Of a stretch of 64,000 nt of DNA, positions 1-12,258 are shown one piece after another. The stretch comes from Acanthochlamys bracteata (lineage: Eukaryota; Streptophyta; Magnoliopsida; Pandanales; Velloziaceae). How positions within the stretch are numbered: position 1 is the first letter of the stretch; each line of letters begins with the position of its first letter. The position numbers and the translations under genes are program-made. The DNA is taken from assembly GCA_019914995.1 (NCBI GenBank), contig CM034126.1:6577001-6641000 (forward strand). Direction: 5' to 3'. The notes below the pieces were generated by a model. That model did no database searches. It saw only the letters and a list, made by a program, of their open reading frames with translations, and was not told where the DNA came from.

Positions 1-35
1 AATCACCAGGGCAACAGTCTGAAGGGATTGCTTAC

Positions 36-169
36 ATCTTATTGATTATCCTCTGTCGGGCTTCAGGCTGAAGCTGAGAGCGCCAGTCAGAGATGGCAGC
101 GGATGGGACAACGCCGCTGGCGTCCATGGATTGGGGTTCTGATTTCGGCCAGCTATTTGGTTTCGTCAT
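36..169 (-). CDS. MED15-like Mediator subunit, first coding exon (KIX domain start), partial
   Basis: Only the first coding exon is present; the gene leaves the window on the left, on the minus strand. The ATG at 169-167 opens 44 codons plus two bases, ending at a GTAAGC splice donor (first intron base 35). The residues SDWRSQLQPEARQRIINK near the exon end match the beginning of the KIX domain at the N-terminus of plant MED15, the Mediator tail subunit that contacts transcription activators in the nucleus. A second in-frame ATG (127-125) lies 14 codons downstream, so the true start could be either; Arabidopsis MED15a has a comparable short N-terminal extension before its KIX domain. The call rests on one short exon matched from memory of the family; the rest of the protein cannot be seen. 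Confidence 0.72.
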
Positions 170-904
170 GGGGAAGCTCCGGCGACTAAACAATAAATTA
201 GTAATTTACTAACCTCCTGGATAAATAAACACAACTAGTTAATAGAAGAATCTCTCAGCTAAGTTTCTAAAGATCCATCGATCAACTCAAGAAGAGAACA
301 AAGAAGTTTCGAGTGCGGAGAAGGTACGCAAAGGTCGAATTAGACAATTTCTAATCCATCTTTACGGGTACAGGCGGATTAAGGTGATTTTGTTTTCCAA
401 AAATCGCATCGTAATTCATTTAATCATAAATTAGTCCCCCCTCCAAGTTATAACTAATTGTTTTTATTTCAAAAAAATAAAAACCTTTTATAATGTGAGT
501 TGATAACAATAATAATAATAATAATCACAGCGAAAATTAAAATATTGCCATCACCAATAACAATAATAACAACTAAATTTATAATAAAAAATATTTAAAT
601 AAATTTGGAGATTAGAAAAAAATAAAATCATAAAATAGAGAAATCATAAAAGAAATATAACAAAATTTTTTAGGTATACATATTTGATTCTAAATATTTT
701 ACAATATAAAAATTTAAAAATCACTAATAATTGATATTTACAAATAAGACATAAGCAATTATATTTTTATATTATCACATCCAAATATAAAATTTAAACT
801 ATATATTATTTTTCAACATAGGGCTATTAATAATTATTTTTGTATTAAATATATCATCAATTTAAAATTTTTTAATTAATTTTTTTAAATTTTTTAAATA
901 ATTT
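170..904. other. Upstream region of the MED15-like gene, no gene seen
   Basis: About 170-370 is less AT-rich than what follows and is probably 5' untranslated and promoter DNA of the minus-strand MED15-like gene. A CTGG/AG-like acceptor context near 220 on the minus strand suggests a possible intron in the leader, but this is not firm. From about 400 onwards the sequence is AT-rich with no supportable open reading frame; a short AAT microsatellite lies at 508-525. Confidence 0.4.
508..525. repeat. AAT microsatellite
   Basis: Six AAT units in a row, seen directly. No function is implied. Confidence 0.85.
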
Positions 905-1075
905 TTTTTTATAAAAAAAACCCGATTTGACCCAAACGGACTGGTCGACCGGATTAAAACGGGTCAAAAACGAGTCGAAACGGATCGATTACATACACGA
1001 TCTTTTTGCAAATCCGAATCGATTTACCGTCCGAATCGACCCGGACGGGTCAGTCCGGATCTAACAACTATAGTT
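905..1075. mobile_element. Terminal fragment of a DNA transposon, GC-rich subterminal repeats
   Basis: A GC-richer patch in AT-rich DNA made of repeated short words such as GACCC, CGGGTC, CCGGAT and GGATCGA, ending in GGATCTAACAACTATAG. The end resembles the right end of the insertion at 16910-18842 (GGATCAGTTTTTATAACTATG). The other terminus was not found, so this is called as a fragment only. Confidence 0.4.
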
Positions 1076-1401
1076 GGGTGTTACCGCTAATAATTTTTTT
1101 AATTAAACCAGATAGCTAATTGAGGTTATTGACCAATAGCCATGCTAATTAATTTTAATTTATGTCACTAAAATGCTCCAGCACTAACATTTTCATAAAA
1201 CTTTTAGGCATCGATAAGAAACACAAAATTCTGATGCACAATAGACATGCATGCTACTATGTCCCTGTCATACAATTTCGAAAGAAAGAAGTCGTAATCT
1301 GAAAGAAAGCTAACCTAAATCTTCAATACCGGAAATAATAGCTGCAAAATCCCTAGTGCATTCTACTTTGTGCGTTCATTTTTTTTTAGTTTTGGCCGCT
1401 T

Positions 1402-1621
1402 AAGGGGTGTTCACTAACACCTCAAAATTTTACTTTTTAAAATTTATTTTTCATGTAAAATAATTAAAATAATATTTTTTTAATTTTTCAAATTTATTTA
1501 AATCTTATTATTAATATAAATTAATATTAAATTTTATTTTTATTAATATTTTTAAAATTTTAATTTTAGTTTTTAAATTTATATTTAAAACTCAAGTCAT
1601 CTAATAAATAAACACGCACTT
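1402..1621. mobile_element. AT-rich MITE-like element with GTGTT ends, degenerate
   Basis: Starts AAGGGGTGTTCACTAACACC and ends near AAACACGCACTT, giving imperfect inverted ends of the type GGGCGTGTTTA. The interior is almost pure A and T without coding capacity. Comparable ends occur at 47333-47546 and 38237-38674. The ends are degenerate, so the boundaries are approximate. Confidence 0.35.
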
Positions 1622-2275
1622 GTCTACAAGCGGCCATAAGATTCTTTTCTTTCATAGGAATTCTTCCTAAACAATAATTTCTATCCAATTAGGGTATAAT
1701 TTATCAATACTTTAACTCATTTTTTTCTAAACATTTCTTTTAATTCACTTACAAATCAAATAAACCGAAAAATTAAGCTCAATTTTTCAGCCAAAAATTT
1801 CACTTCTAAATTTCAAAATTTAAAACTTTTTTGTATTTTTCAATATTTTAAAAAATTTTATAAAATATTATAAAAAATTTATTAAAAATATAAAATTAAA
1901 ATTGAATGATAAAAACATTATAAGCACCGCAACACAACGCTACATATAGAAAAATGTTTGAAAATATTTTTTAAAAATAATTTTTTAGAATAGAAAAAAT
2001 ATTTTTATTTATTTTTAAAAAGTATTACTTTTTTATTTAAAAAATAAATAATAAATAATAATAAAATTTTACAACGTAAACATTTTTGTATATTTTTTAA
2101 TTTTAAATAAATTTTAAAAAATATTATAAAAATTTTATTAGAAACTTTTAATTTAAAAAAATTAGAAAATAATTTTTCAGAATCCCAAATAGCCCCGTAT
2201 TGTGGTACTCATGTGGCTAATCGTACTGTACAGTTTATAGATATAGCAACCAAGACTCGTTTAACACTACTATGC

Positions 2276-3400
2276 AGTCTATGCTTTCCAACTTGCGTGT
2301 TTCCTCTGATAAAATTTAGGTTTTTCGGCCAAATATAAAATTCTAAATATTTTATATGTCTATTTATACAAAAAGTTTTATTTTTCATAATATCAATTTT
2401 AAACTCTATTTTTTTATATTTATATTTTCTAATTAAAAATTTCATTTCAAGACTCAATTTTAATAAAAAGATAATTATAAATATAAACTATTATTAATAA
2501 TTATTTTTTAAATAATTTATTTTTGTAACTCATTTTCAAACAAAATAGACAAATTTTGGTGTCTTATTCAGCATTTTTTCTAAACCAACAAATAGATCGT
2601 TTATTCAATATATAAATAAAAAATATGTATTCATTCAAAATAAAGTTAAATTATATATTAATTCAAAATAATTAAGACGTTGAGGAGCTGTCCATTTGTA
2701 TTAATAATTTAAGTAAAATAAATATTGGAAATTAAGTTTTGCAGAAAAAGTAAGTTTGAAGATATGAGTAGAAAATTCTTGTATTCAACTTTTATGTTGC
2801 ATTGATTATTAAACTTTACATACTTCGCTCTAAAATAGATAACAATATAATATAATCAATAACTTTTATATTAACTTTCCATAGAATATAAGGGTGCATT
2901 TTAATTGTTCGGAATTCAATTTTTTTGTCAAATTTTGAATTCAAATTTATGTTTTTTAATTCAGTTTACACTTAACTTATCTTTAATTTATTTCCATCAA
3001 ACTTAGTTTTACTAAACTTAATTTCATAAAACTCACTTCGTACTAATTAAAACACACTCTAATTAAAACTCACTTGAAAATCATTATATTTCAATTCAGT
3101 TTTACGAACGCATTTTTCAGAAATCAAGTCTTTAGGACAAATGACGAGAAGACTCACTTATCCGATTCTCAAACTCATTTCAAACTATGTCACGCATGAG
3201 TGAATGTGTCTTTAACTGGGACACAAATTGAGCTTAAAGTATCTTTACCTATCATGCGTATGTAAACCTCTATACCATTGTTACTACTAATAGAATTTCT
3301 ACATCATTATGGATCAAAATCTAAATGAAAATGAACAATCTATTATAAGTCAAGTTCTAACAAGTTCTGAGTCACACTTTGTAGTTTTTTTTCAATATAC
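2276..3400. other. AT-rich spacer in copy 1, no gene
   Basis: About 2276-2555 is an AT-rich stretch with no counterpart in copy 2, where the flanking sequences are joined near 15975-15990; this looks like a small insertion in copy 1. The rest matches copy 2 (2556-3120 against 15985-16650, and 3160-3360 against 18845-19030). No supportable coding sequence is present. Confidence 0.5.
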
Positions 3401-3916
3401 AAAATCATTACAGAAGCCAAAAGATAGGCAATATTAAAGTGCAACCAAATGTCTTATTCAAAAATCTGAAAAGATTACAATAGAAGAAAGAGTAATGTCA
3501 ATTTACTTATTTATGCTTTTCCTTATACCCTACTCATCAGAAGGAAATTTGAATAAAATCCCGATGTGCATATATCGACTAATTTTCAAGGAAAACAGAG
3601 ATCTCTTTTTTGTGTCCCTTGGGGCCTTGAGGATTGAATCGAGCATTTTTTTTGTAATGTTTTTTTTTTCAAGATACTTAAATAGCAGTGACCTAAAGTC
3701 TTCCTTGTTTTCAACGTCTAACTGTTGTAAGGGACTCCCCTTAGTAATTTTTTTTTCTAATACAGCATTTTCATTATAAAGTATGATTTATGAAATACGT
3801 AATTGTGGTTTACATCAAAAGATTAGATCAGGAAATAGTTTCAGAAAGGCGCTACTCGAAGGAATTACTTTGGCAACAATTGCTTCGCAAGGAAAAGAAA
3901 AAAAAAAAGAAAAGGC

Positions 3917-5395
3917 ATATTTTGTTGGGTTTTCTGCTCTATTACACCTGAGATTCCTCAAATTATTAGCAAGCAAGCATGAGTGATTTTTGGAGAGCAA
4001 ATTCAAAGATATAGCTTCCCCGAGATTTGGTTCTTCAATAAATAAAATGATTATTAGCAAACAAAGATGCAATTGTTGAGGCTTCTTCTGAACCTTTGGA
4101 GCTAGAATCTCCTCTGTTATTTGGAGTTTTCGGCCTCAGTTTACAAGAGTCCAGAAGCATAAGAAATTAGGGGCGGTATGTTTAAACGTATTTAGTCTTT
4201 CTCTGGTTTATAGAAGGCAGTAATTATGCAAGGGAAATGATAAACGAAAATGTTTAACGAAAAAGTAAGGTTCTTTTGTATGTCTTTCTTTCAAAAAACA
4301 AAGAGTTCCTCACCCCATAGCAAGGTTTGAGCAAACCAAAAACGAAAGAGGAAAAAGAAAAACGTATTGTAAGCTGACAAAAACAAAAAACAACTGTTAG
4401 TATATTATCTAAGAACAAGCATGGCAATTGTATTTTAAAGTATTACCCGGTGTGCTGTTTAGAAGCTCCGCAACGCTTCACGTCAACCAAAAAGTCGAAT
4501 CCTTAGTTGCTTCTTCCATTGCTGCTAAGTGACGAGTTCAACCAACCTGTGGCCAGCGACTTCTTCCCTTGATGCTATAGACCTATTACTTAAAACATTA
4601 AAGAATGCGACAATCAGATTATGTTGTATTTGAACGTGATAGTCATCTTATTTATTAAAAGGGAATGATGACTCTTCAGTCACTTCACCTCTTTCACTAG
4701 TCAGATAAAAGTGGATGGTTTCATTCTTGAAAGGAAAGTCCACCAGCTTCGACCAATGTTAAGAAAGTAAAAGACTCATGATAATTGATGTTAAGGAATT
4801 CCGTCACTTCTTTTTATTAGTTTTATTGGAATTAAGTGCATGGATGACACGGTGAAGCACAACTAAAATGGGCACGGTTCAATCAGCTCAAATTCATTCG
4901 TTTAAGATTTTTCCAGACAAAGTTAAGGAATTTCACCCTCAGCTACGCTCATATATTGTATAGGCAGATATCAGAGAGCCAATTAAGCTCTATAGGTGCA
5001 TGATGCTGCATGAGGGAACCTTTAGGATTACTTATGATAAAGAATTATTTAAAATAAACATATATTGAATTTTTAAAAAATGACTTTGGTTTTTTTATTT
5101 AACAAAACATAAAATTTATGCATATAACAATTGCACGATATATAAATTTTTGATACTTTTTAAATTAAAAATATTATAAATATTATAATTTTTTTTAAAA
5201 TATGAAATACTTTTTTAATAACAAGCACTTGATAAGGGTTGCCAAACGTCCCTAAGAGTTCTAACATCACTGTAGGGTTGCAAAACAAATATTCTAAGTC
5301 TTGTAAAACACTACCTGGTGTAGTTAGCAATTCCTTGAAAGGAACACTACGAATTTCAAAGCAACAGATCCTTGAGACATACGATAGAAAATATG
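3917..5395 (+). repeat. 1.5-kb tandem unit 1 upstream of the kinase pseudogene
   Basis: This unit and the next (5396-6905) are imperfect direct copies: landmarks such as AAATTATTAGC, GATGCAATTGTTGAGGC, GGTCCAGAAGCATAAGAAAT (TGGGTCCAGAAG in unit 2), CACCCCATAGCAAGGTTTG and AATTAAGTGCATGGATG occur in each in the same order. The intact receptor locus has one equivalent (19955-21420). The junction near 5395 joins AAAATATGTTG to TTGGGTTTTCT, the shape expected of unequal exchange at a short shared word. No convincing gene lies inside; it is probably distal promoter DNA. Confidence 0.75.
5025..5250. mobile_element. AT-rich MITE, unit-1 copy
   Basis: Same element as at 6535-6767, copied with the surrounding tandem unit. 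Right end GTTGCCAAACGT; the left end is more eroded. Core ACAAAACATAAAATTTATGC near 5103. Confidence 0.5.
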
Positions 5396-6905
5396 TTGTT
5401 GTTGGGTTTTCTGTTCTTTACGCCTAAGATTTATCAAATTATTAGCGAGCAAACATGAGTGATTTTTAGAGAGCAAATTCAAAGATACAGCTTCAAGATT
5501 TGATTCCTCAATAAACAAAATGATTATTAGCAAATAAAGATGCAATTGTTGAGGCTTTTCTTCTAACCTTTAGAGCTAGAATCTTCTCTTTTACTTGGAG
5601 TTTTCGGCCTCAGTTTGCTATGGGTCCAGAAGCATAAGAAATTAGCGGCAATATGTTTAAATGTATTTATTCTTCTCTGATTTATAGAAGGCAACAATTA
5701 CGCAAGAAAAATGATAAAAAGACGAATATATTTAAGGACAAAAGAAAGGGTTCTTTTGCATGTCTTGCTTTTAAAAAAATATAGAGTTCCTCACCCCATA
5801 GCAAGGTTTGAGCAAACCAAAACGAAAGAGGAAAAAGAAAAAGGTATTGTAAGTTGACAAAAACTAAAACAACTGTTATTATCTTATCTTATCTAAGAAC
5901 AAGCATATCAATTGTATTTTAAAGTTTAACCCTGGATGCTGTCTAGAAGCTCATCAACACTTCAGGTAAACTTAAGATACTTTGAGCTGGTAAACACTTG
6001 CTTCACTGTGTTTATGTACGTAAAAATCGAATCCTTAGTTGCGCCTTCCATTGCTGCTTAGTATGAGTTCAACCAACCTATGACCAGCGACTTCTTCCCT
6101 TGATGCTATAGAACTATTTTGAAAAAATTAAAAGAACTAGATGGATTTATCTATTTGAATATGATGGTCAGATTATTTATTAGAAGGAAATGATGAATCT
6201 TCAGCTACTTCACCCTCGGTACTAGTCAAATAAAAGCGGATGGTTTCATTCTTGAAAGGAAAGTCCACCATCTTTGACCAATGCTAAGAAAGTAAAAAGT
6301 CTCCTGATAATTAATGTTAAGGAATTCTGTCACTTATTTTTATTAGTTTTATTGGAATTAAGTGCATGGATGTCATAATGAAGCAAGACTAAAATGGACA
6401 CGGTTCAGTCAGCTCAAAACCATTCGCTTAAAATTTTTCAGATGAAGCCAAGGAATTTCACCCACGCTCATATATTGCATAGGTAGATATCACATAGCCA
6501 ATTGCTCTACCGGTGCATCATGCTGACTAAGTAAACGTTTGTAAGTACTTATGATAAAGAAGTTATTTAAAATAAAAAATATTTAAAAATTTTTCAAAAA
6601 ACGAGTTTGATTTTTCTACCTAACAAAAAATAAAATTTATATATATAAAGATTGTACAACATGTAAATACTCTATATTCTTTTAATTTAAAATTATAAAA
6701 TATTATAAAAATTAAAATATAAAATATTTTTTTAAATAACAAGCACTTGATAAGTGTCGCCAAACGTCACATAAGAGTTCTAACATCAGTGTAGGGTTGT
6801 AAAACAAATATTTTAAGTCTTGTAAAACACTACCTGGTGTAGTAATTCTTGAAAGGAACACTGTTAATTTCAGAGCAGCAGTCCTTGTTAGATACGATAG
6901 AAAAT
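5396..6905 (+). repeat. 1.5-kb tandem unit 2 upstream of the kinase pseudogene
   Basis: Second copy of the unit described at 3917-5395 and the one next to the receptor pseudogene. It includes the AT-rich MITE at 6535-6767. Small indels separate it from unit 1. I see no coding sequence; the short open frames here are not kept in all three copies. Confidence 0.75.
6535..6767. mobile_element. AT-rich MITE (ACGTTTG ends), unit-2 copy
   Basis: About 233 bp, beginning ACGTTTGTAAGTACTTAT and ending in the near inverse (ATAAGTGTCGCCAAACGT), with matching GTTATTT words just inside each end. The interior carries a shared core, here CAAAAAATAAAATTTATATA. The same insertion is seen in unit 1 (about 5025-5250) and in the intact locus (21055-21282), so it predates the duplications. 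No coding capacity. Confidence 0.6.
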
Positions 6906-7178
6906 ATGTTGGACTTCTCAGGTATTGGCTTGCATTTCTCAATGAAGAAATTACGTCAGAAAATCAGATACATAACTCCCAAGATGATACCGAGTAGTCC
7001 ATCTATTAAGTTTGAAAATAACAGCATTGCTGTGAAAGCATTGGAATCAGTCAGAAGGCTGAAAAATATTTGCATTAACGGATGATGATGCAGTATTGTG
7101 TTCACTGTCTCCAGTTTATTGGATAATAAATAATGTGTAACCCCGAAACATCATTCAGGTCAAAGCTAATAACGTGTT

Positions 7179-7185
7179 TATAAAT
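7179..7185 (+). promoter_or_regulatory. TATA box of the kinase pseudogene
   Basis: TATAAAT lies 47 bases before the ATG at 7232. The intact paralogue has the same box at the same distance (21683-21689), inside the shared context ACGTGTTTATAAAT. An out-of-frame ATG at 7201 lies between box and start and is also present in the paralogue. Confidence 0.6.
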
Positions 7186-7231
7186 ACCACAATATCCACC
7201 ATGAAATCCATGCAAGCCTTCTTATTAAGCC

Positions 7232-10200
7232 ATGGAGTTTCGATTCATTCTCAAACTTATCTCGACCCTACTGCACTTATTAGTCTTCTTGCTTGTTTCC
7301 GAGACGGTAGCCACATCTTCCCTCGACTCCCAGGTTAGAGCCCTCCTACAATGGAAGTCCTCCTTAGCTAACCAAGACCACCTCTCTTCATGGACCCCCA
7401 AAACACACCCATGCAATTGGACTGGCATAACGTGCAGAACCGTACTGCATAGCTTTAAACCAACCATAACTAGAATCAATCTATACAACATGGGACTTAT
7501 TGGACGGCTAAATACGCTAAAATTTTCCGCTTTGCCATCCCTCAGGAGCCTAAACCTTAGCTTTAACTATATCCAAGGCTCAATACCTCCAACCGTTGGC
7601 AATCTATCTCGTTTGACCTCATTGGACCTCTGCGCCAACAAATTGATCGGCAGAATTCCCTCATCTATTGGTTTTCTAACAAGTCTTCATTTCTTACGCT
7701 TGGCAGAGAACCAGCTAACCGGGCCCTTGCCTTCCAATATCTTTAACTTGACTAGGCTCATTACTTTAAACCTGACTGACAACAGCCTTTCAGGCACTAT
7801 CCCTGAATTAGGCATGCTTAGAAATATACTGGAAATAGACATCTCCGGAAATCATTTCACAGGGCCAATCCCTACTGCTTTGGGAAACTTGTCTACCCTT
7901 CATTTCTTATATATCGGGCACAATGACTATACTCCTGGTTCAATTCCTCATGAAATAGGGAAGTTAGTGAACCTTAACTGGTTAGGCATCTCCAAAAGCA
8001 ATTTAATTGGTCCCTTCCCCACCATAATACTAAACATGACAAATCTTCATATCTTGAAACTCTATGAAAACAATATTACGGGTACTTTACCCCCAAACCT
8101 AGGAAACCTTCAACAACTGACTGATCTAGAGATCGAAACCAACCATCTAGAAGGCTCTATTCCCCAAAGCTTAGGAAACCTGACCAATCTTAAAGTTTTT
8201 TACCTTGGGTACAATCAACTCACGGGCTGGATTCCTAGTGAAATAGGAAACCTTCAACATCTTCAGGAGCTTTTTCTGTATTACAACCAATTATCCGGTC
8301 CTATTCCTGGATCATTTGGGAATCTTAAAAAACTAGTAGATCTACGGTTGTTTGATAATAGCCTATCTGGATATTTGCCTCATGAATTAACAAATTTGAC
8401 AAATCTTCAGTTCCTTATGTTGACCTCCAATAATTTTTCAGGACCTATTCCACCGGACATTTTTAGAGGAGGAGCACTTCAATTTCTTTCAATGGGTATA
8501 AATGATTTCTCAGGACCTCTACCAACAAGCATAAAGAATTGCACAAACCTAGCCATACTAGCAGCTACTTTCTGTCATTTTAGTGGAAGAATATCAGAAA
8601 CCTTTGGTGTGCATCCCAACCTCACATACCTAGATTTAAGATTCAACCAACTATCCGGGCAGATGTCACCTTTTTGGGGTAAATATTCCAGCTTAACTAT
8701 TCTTGACATCTCCAATAACATGCTCAATGGAGCACTACCACCGGAATTTGGACAACTGTCTCAACTAAGGGTGCTTGACCTATCTTCCAATCGTTTATTT
8801 GGTGAAATTCCAAACTCTTTTGGTCAGTTAAAAAATCTTTACAAATTAAATGTTAGCAAAAATCAACTCCAGGGGGACTTGCCGAAAGAGCTTAAGGATC
8901 TCTCTAATCTAGAGGTGTTAGATCTATCTGCAAACAACTTAACAGGAAAGTTACCTGAAGAACTAGGCAATTGCTTCAAAATTCATTTCATAAAGCTAAG
9001 CAACAACAACTTCAGTGGGCAAATCCCTGCTAAGATTGGCAATCTTCAATATCTGCAAGAGCTGCTGGATCTAAGCCACAACTGCTTGTCAGGAGTTATA
9101 CCTTCTGAACTAGGCAAACTGGCAATGTTACAAAATTTAAATCTCTCTTTCAATCAGCTATCTGGCCAAATTCCAACCTCATTTCAAGTTATGATCAGCT
9201 TGACATCTGCCGACTTATCATACAATTACTTAGAAGGAATAGTTCCAGACAGTATGTTATTTAAGAATGCTCCTACAAATGGTTCATTGGTAACAAGGGG
9301 TTATGTGGTAGTGTAAGTGGTTTGCCTTCATGCTTTCCACCTCCAAGAAAAGTGCACGGCCATAAGCACCACAAGGTTCTGACGATTATTGCTCCTATAT
9401 GTTCTTTGTCTCCAGTATTTATACTACTTGGAGTTGTATTCTTCTTGAAGAGGCATCATGACAAGAACAGAAAGGAAGACGAAGGTCTATTCTTGTTGTG
9501 GAATTTTGATGGTAAAGCCAAATATAAAGATATCATCGATGCATTAGAAGATTTTGATGAAAAATATTGAATTGGCAACGGAACGTATGGACATGTGTAT
9601 AAGGCAGTGCTATCGCCAAATAAAGCCGTTGCTATAAAGCGAATTCAAGATGGAGCAAGTGAAATGCCAGACTCAAGACTTTTTCACAATGAGGTACGTG
9701 CACTAGCCAATATACGACATCGTAATATAATGAAACTGTATGGCTATTGCTACAACAACCAACACAAGTTTTTGATATATGAGTTCATGGAGAATGGATG
9801 TTTAGCGAGCAAGCTCAGAACACAAAATGAAGCATTAGAGATAGACTGGGGCAAAAGAATTAAAATCATAAGAGATGTTGCCAATGCTCTGTCATACATG
9901 CACCACGATTGCAACCCACCATTGGTTCATCGTGATATTACAAGTAATAACATTTTGTTGGATGGAGAATTCAGAGCATGCGTTTCAGATTTTGGGATAG
10001 CCAGATTATTAAAACCAGATTCATCGAACTGGACTTTGCTTGCTGGTACAAGAGGATACATAGCACCAGGTAAACTCCATTCCTCAACTTATATACATAA
10101 AATAATTTACACAATATGTTACTTTGCCTTAGCTTTATTTCTTACTAGCGTTTGTTAGTATAGAAGTTTGAAGAGATTATTAATTTTTTTTGATGTTTTC

Positions 10201-10881
10201 TATAAAATAAATGCTCTCAGAATCTTTGTTATAGAAACGGAGATCATACAGGTGTCCTTTTTGCTTTTAAACAGCCTTTTGAAACCCAACTTTTGTCTGA
10301 CCACTATATAGATATATATCTTCTTATATTTTGTAAACTATCAAGATTAGGAACACTAATTACTGTGCGGATGTAAATTTAAGTCCACAAAGGTGATCAT
10401 GATGGGTAAATAAACATGTATCGGTTTTATTATCAGCTCCTTGTCTGCACTTCAGAAGCTAATGCAAACAACTATGAGCTTCGTCTTTATGTAGTAAGCT
10501 AATCTCACATTATTCATTATAATTTCTGCAGAGCATGCCTATACATTAGCTGTGACAGAGAAATCGGATGTATACAGTTTTGGAGTAATCTGCTTGGAGG
10601 TCCTACATGGAAAGCATCCAGAAGAAATCATTTCTGAAATATCCTCTTCTGCTGGTGGAAAAATATTGCTCCTGGAATTTCTAGATGACAGACTACCAGT
10701 TCCAGACTTAGAAATTGCAAAAGCGATTACTAGAATTGTTATGGTCGCACTAGCATGTCTAAAGGAGAGGCCCGAATCACGTCCAACAATGCAATCTATT
10801 GCTCAACAGTTGTCTTCTTCTAAGTTTCCACATTCCGTCGAATCTGTGGACACTCTCAGGTTATCAGATCTAATGCACTAG
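7232..10881 (+). pseudogene. MIK2-like LRR receptor kinase pseudogene (frameshift plus stop)
   Basis: Full-length paralogue of the intact receptor at 21738-25561, with the same two-exon layout: exon 1 7232-10069, GTAAAC donor, exon 2 10532-10881. In order it shows a signal peptide, a CNWTGITC N-cap, 25 leucine-rich repeats, a membrane segment and a kinase with HRDITSNN and DFG. Two lesions break it. One T is missing at about 9274 (CCTAC where the paralogue has CCTTAC), which shifts frame just after the last LRR; and TGC has become TGA at 9568-9570 beside the glycine-rich loop. Adding back one base makes the total length an exact multiple of three, so no other indel is out of frame. The first frame alone gives a 694-residue product: the whole LRR ectodomain plus a short shifted tail, with no membrane anchor or kinase. 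Sequencing error at the single-base site cannot be excluded, but two independent lesions favour a real pseudogene. Confidence 0.85.
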
Positions 10882-12258
10882 TAACGCCATGAGAAGAAGT
10901 TGGAATGCTTATGTACATAAGGTTGTACATGCATTTACTCATTATAAGGCTTTATTCCTGTCAAGTAAATTCTATTGCAGCTTTTTTCCGGCTGTATGAT
11001 ACTTTTTCCGGAACAGTTTATTTTCATATGTAAGTGACAAGCCCTTTTAAGTATTTTGTTTGGCACTACCAAGTAGCATAATTTCCTGATTAAAGTCATG
11101 ATTAAAGATGTCAACAGCTGAAGAAAGTACAACCAGAGCCAAGAATATGTTAGAAAAGTCACGTACCTAGCATGTGAATAATATTTTGTAATTAATTGAA
11201 TATAAATGGGCAAAATGGTTTTACAGAGGTGGCTCGACTAAACTACCCAGCTGGTTCTACTGCTAGCGCAGACGAGGAGGATGTTTGTTCACCTTAATTG
11301 TTTCATAACTTTCATTAATTTAGTTGATAGTTTGATTGATTTTTATTTTCCGAGAAAGGAATTGAAATTGGAGATAACGTATTACTATTTAAATTTCCGT
11401 GAATAATCAAAAGTAAATCACAATCTGTTAAAATTTTACCGAGAACAGGACGAGTTTCGAAATCGGAATAGAGGAAAAAGCATCTCCTTTTCTTCTCGTG
11501 TTACTGTTTTAGTTTTTTTAAACACCAATCAATTAAATCATTATCCCACTTGAAAGATATTGACTATATGAATTTATTTTTTATACCGTTTAATAATTAG
11601 ATTCAGCGAAAGATCGATTTCTATAAATTCTTCGTCACTATTCTATACGAATTTATTTTATTTTGATATACTCTTCTTTTTCCTAAAGCGTTGAAATAGA
11701 ATTACATTATTTTTATACACTATAGTATTTTTTGGTCCACAAGATGTATCGAACCATCTAAACTTACAAATCTTTAACCTGTTCTCGGTCAACGTGACAA
11801 TTGCATTTTAATTCTTGTTAGAGCCATGTAAAAATAAGGATGCGTTTGATATCCCATTTGAAGTGTTTTTTAAGGTTAAAAATACCTCAAAAGATTTTTA
11901 AAATTTGAAGAAAGGTGCATTTGTACGATACCAAATAATTATACGTATAAGTTCTTTTTTTAAAAAGATTCTTTTATATAAAAAAAAACTTTTAAAAAAG
12001 TTATCTATTAAGCTAATATTTTAAAATAGGGGCTTGTTAGTCTAGTTCACTTCAGCCAGTCTGGACTCGGTCCGAGACAAGGGGCTGTCTACTTCAACCG
12101 ATTTTTTATGTTAACACTTTTGTTTTTCTATGACGCCAATATTCGTTATACCACTAGAGTGCAATAATTATTTATCAAATTTCAGAACCAGCCTTACGTG
12201 ATTTCAAAAAGTTTACAAGTTAGCTTACTTTATTTATCCATCTATTTAGTCTTTTAGT
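10882..12258. other. 3' flank of the kinase pseudogene, no gene
   Basis: The first 400 bases match the 3' flank of the intact receptor (25562-26600), including GGTTGTACATGCATTTACTC and GTAATTAATTGAATATAAAT, and probably hold the former 3' untranslated region. The rest is AT-rich DNA partly matching 26750-27900. No supportable coding sequence. Confidence 0.5.

Noticed and set aside
9322-10158. Separate short kinase genes after 9316
   Set aside because: They are the remaining parts of one receptor broken by a single-base deletion and a TGA; the reading joins smoothly when compared with 21738-25561.
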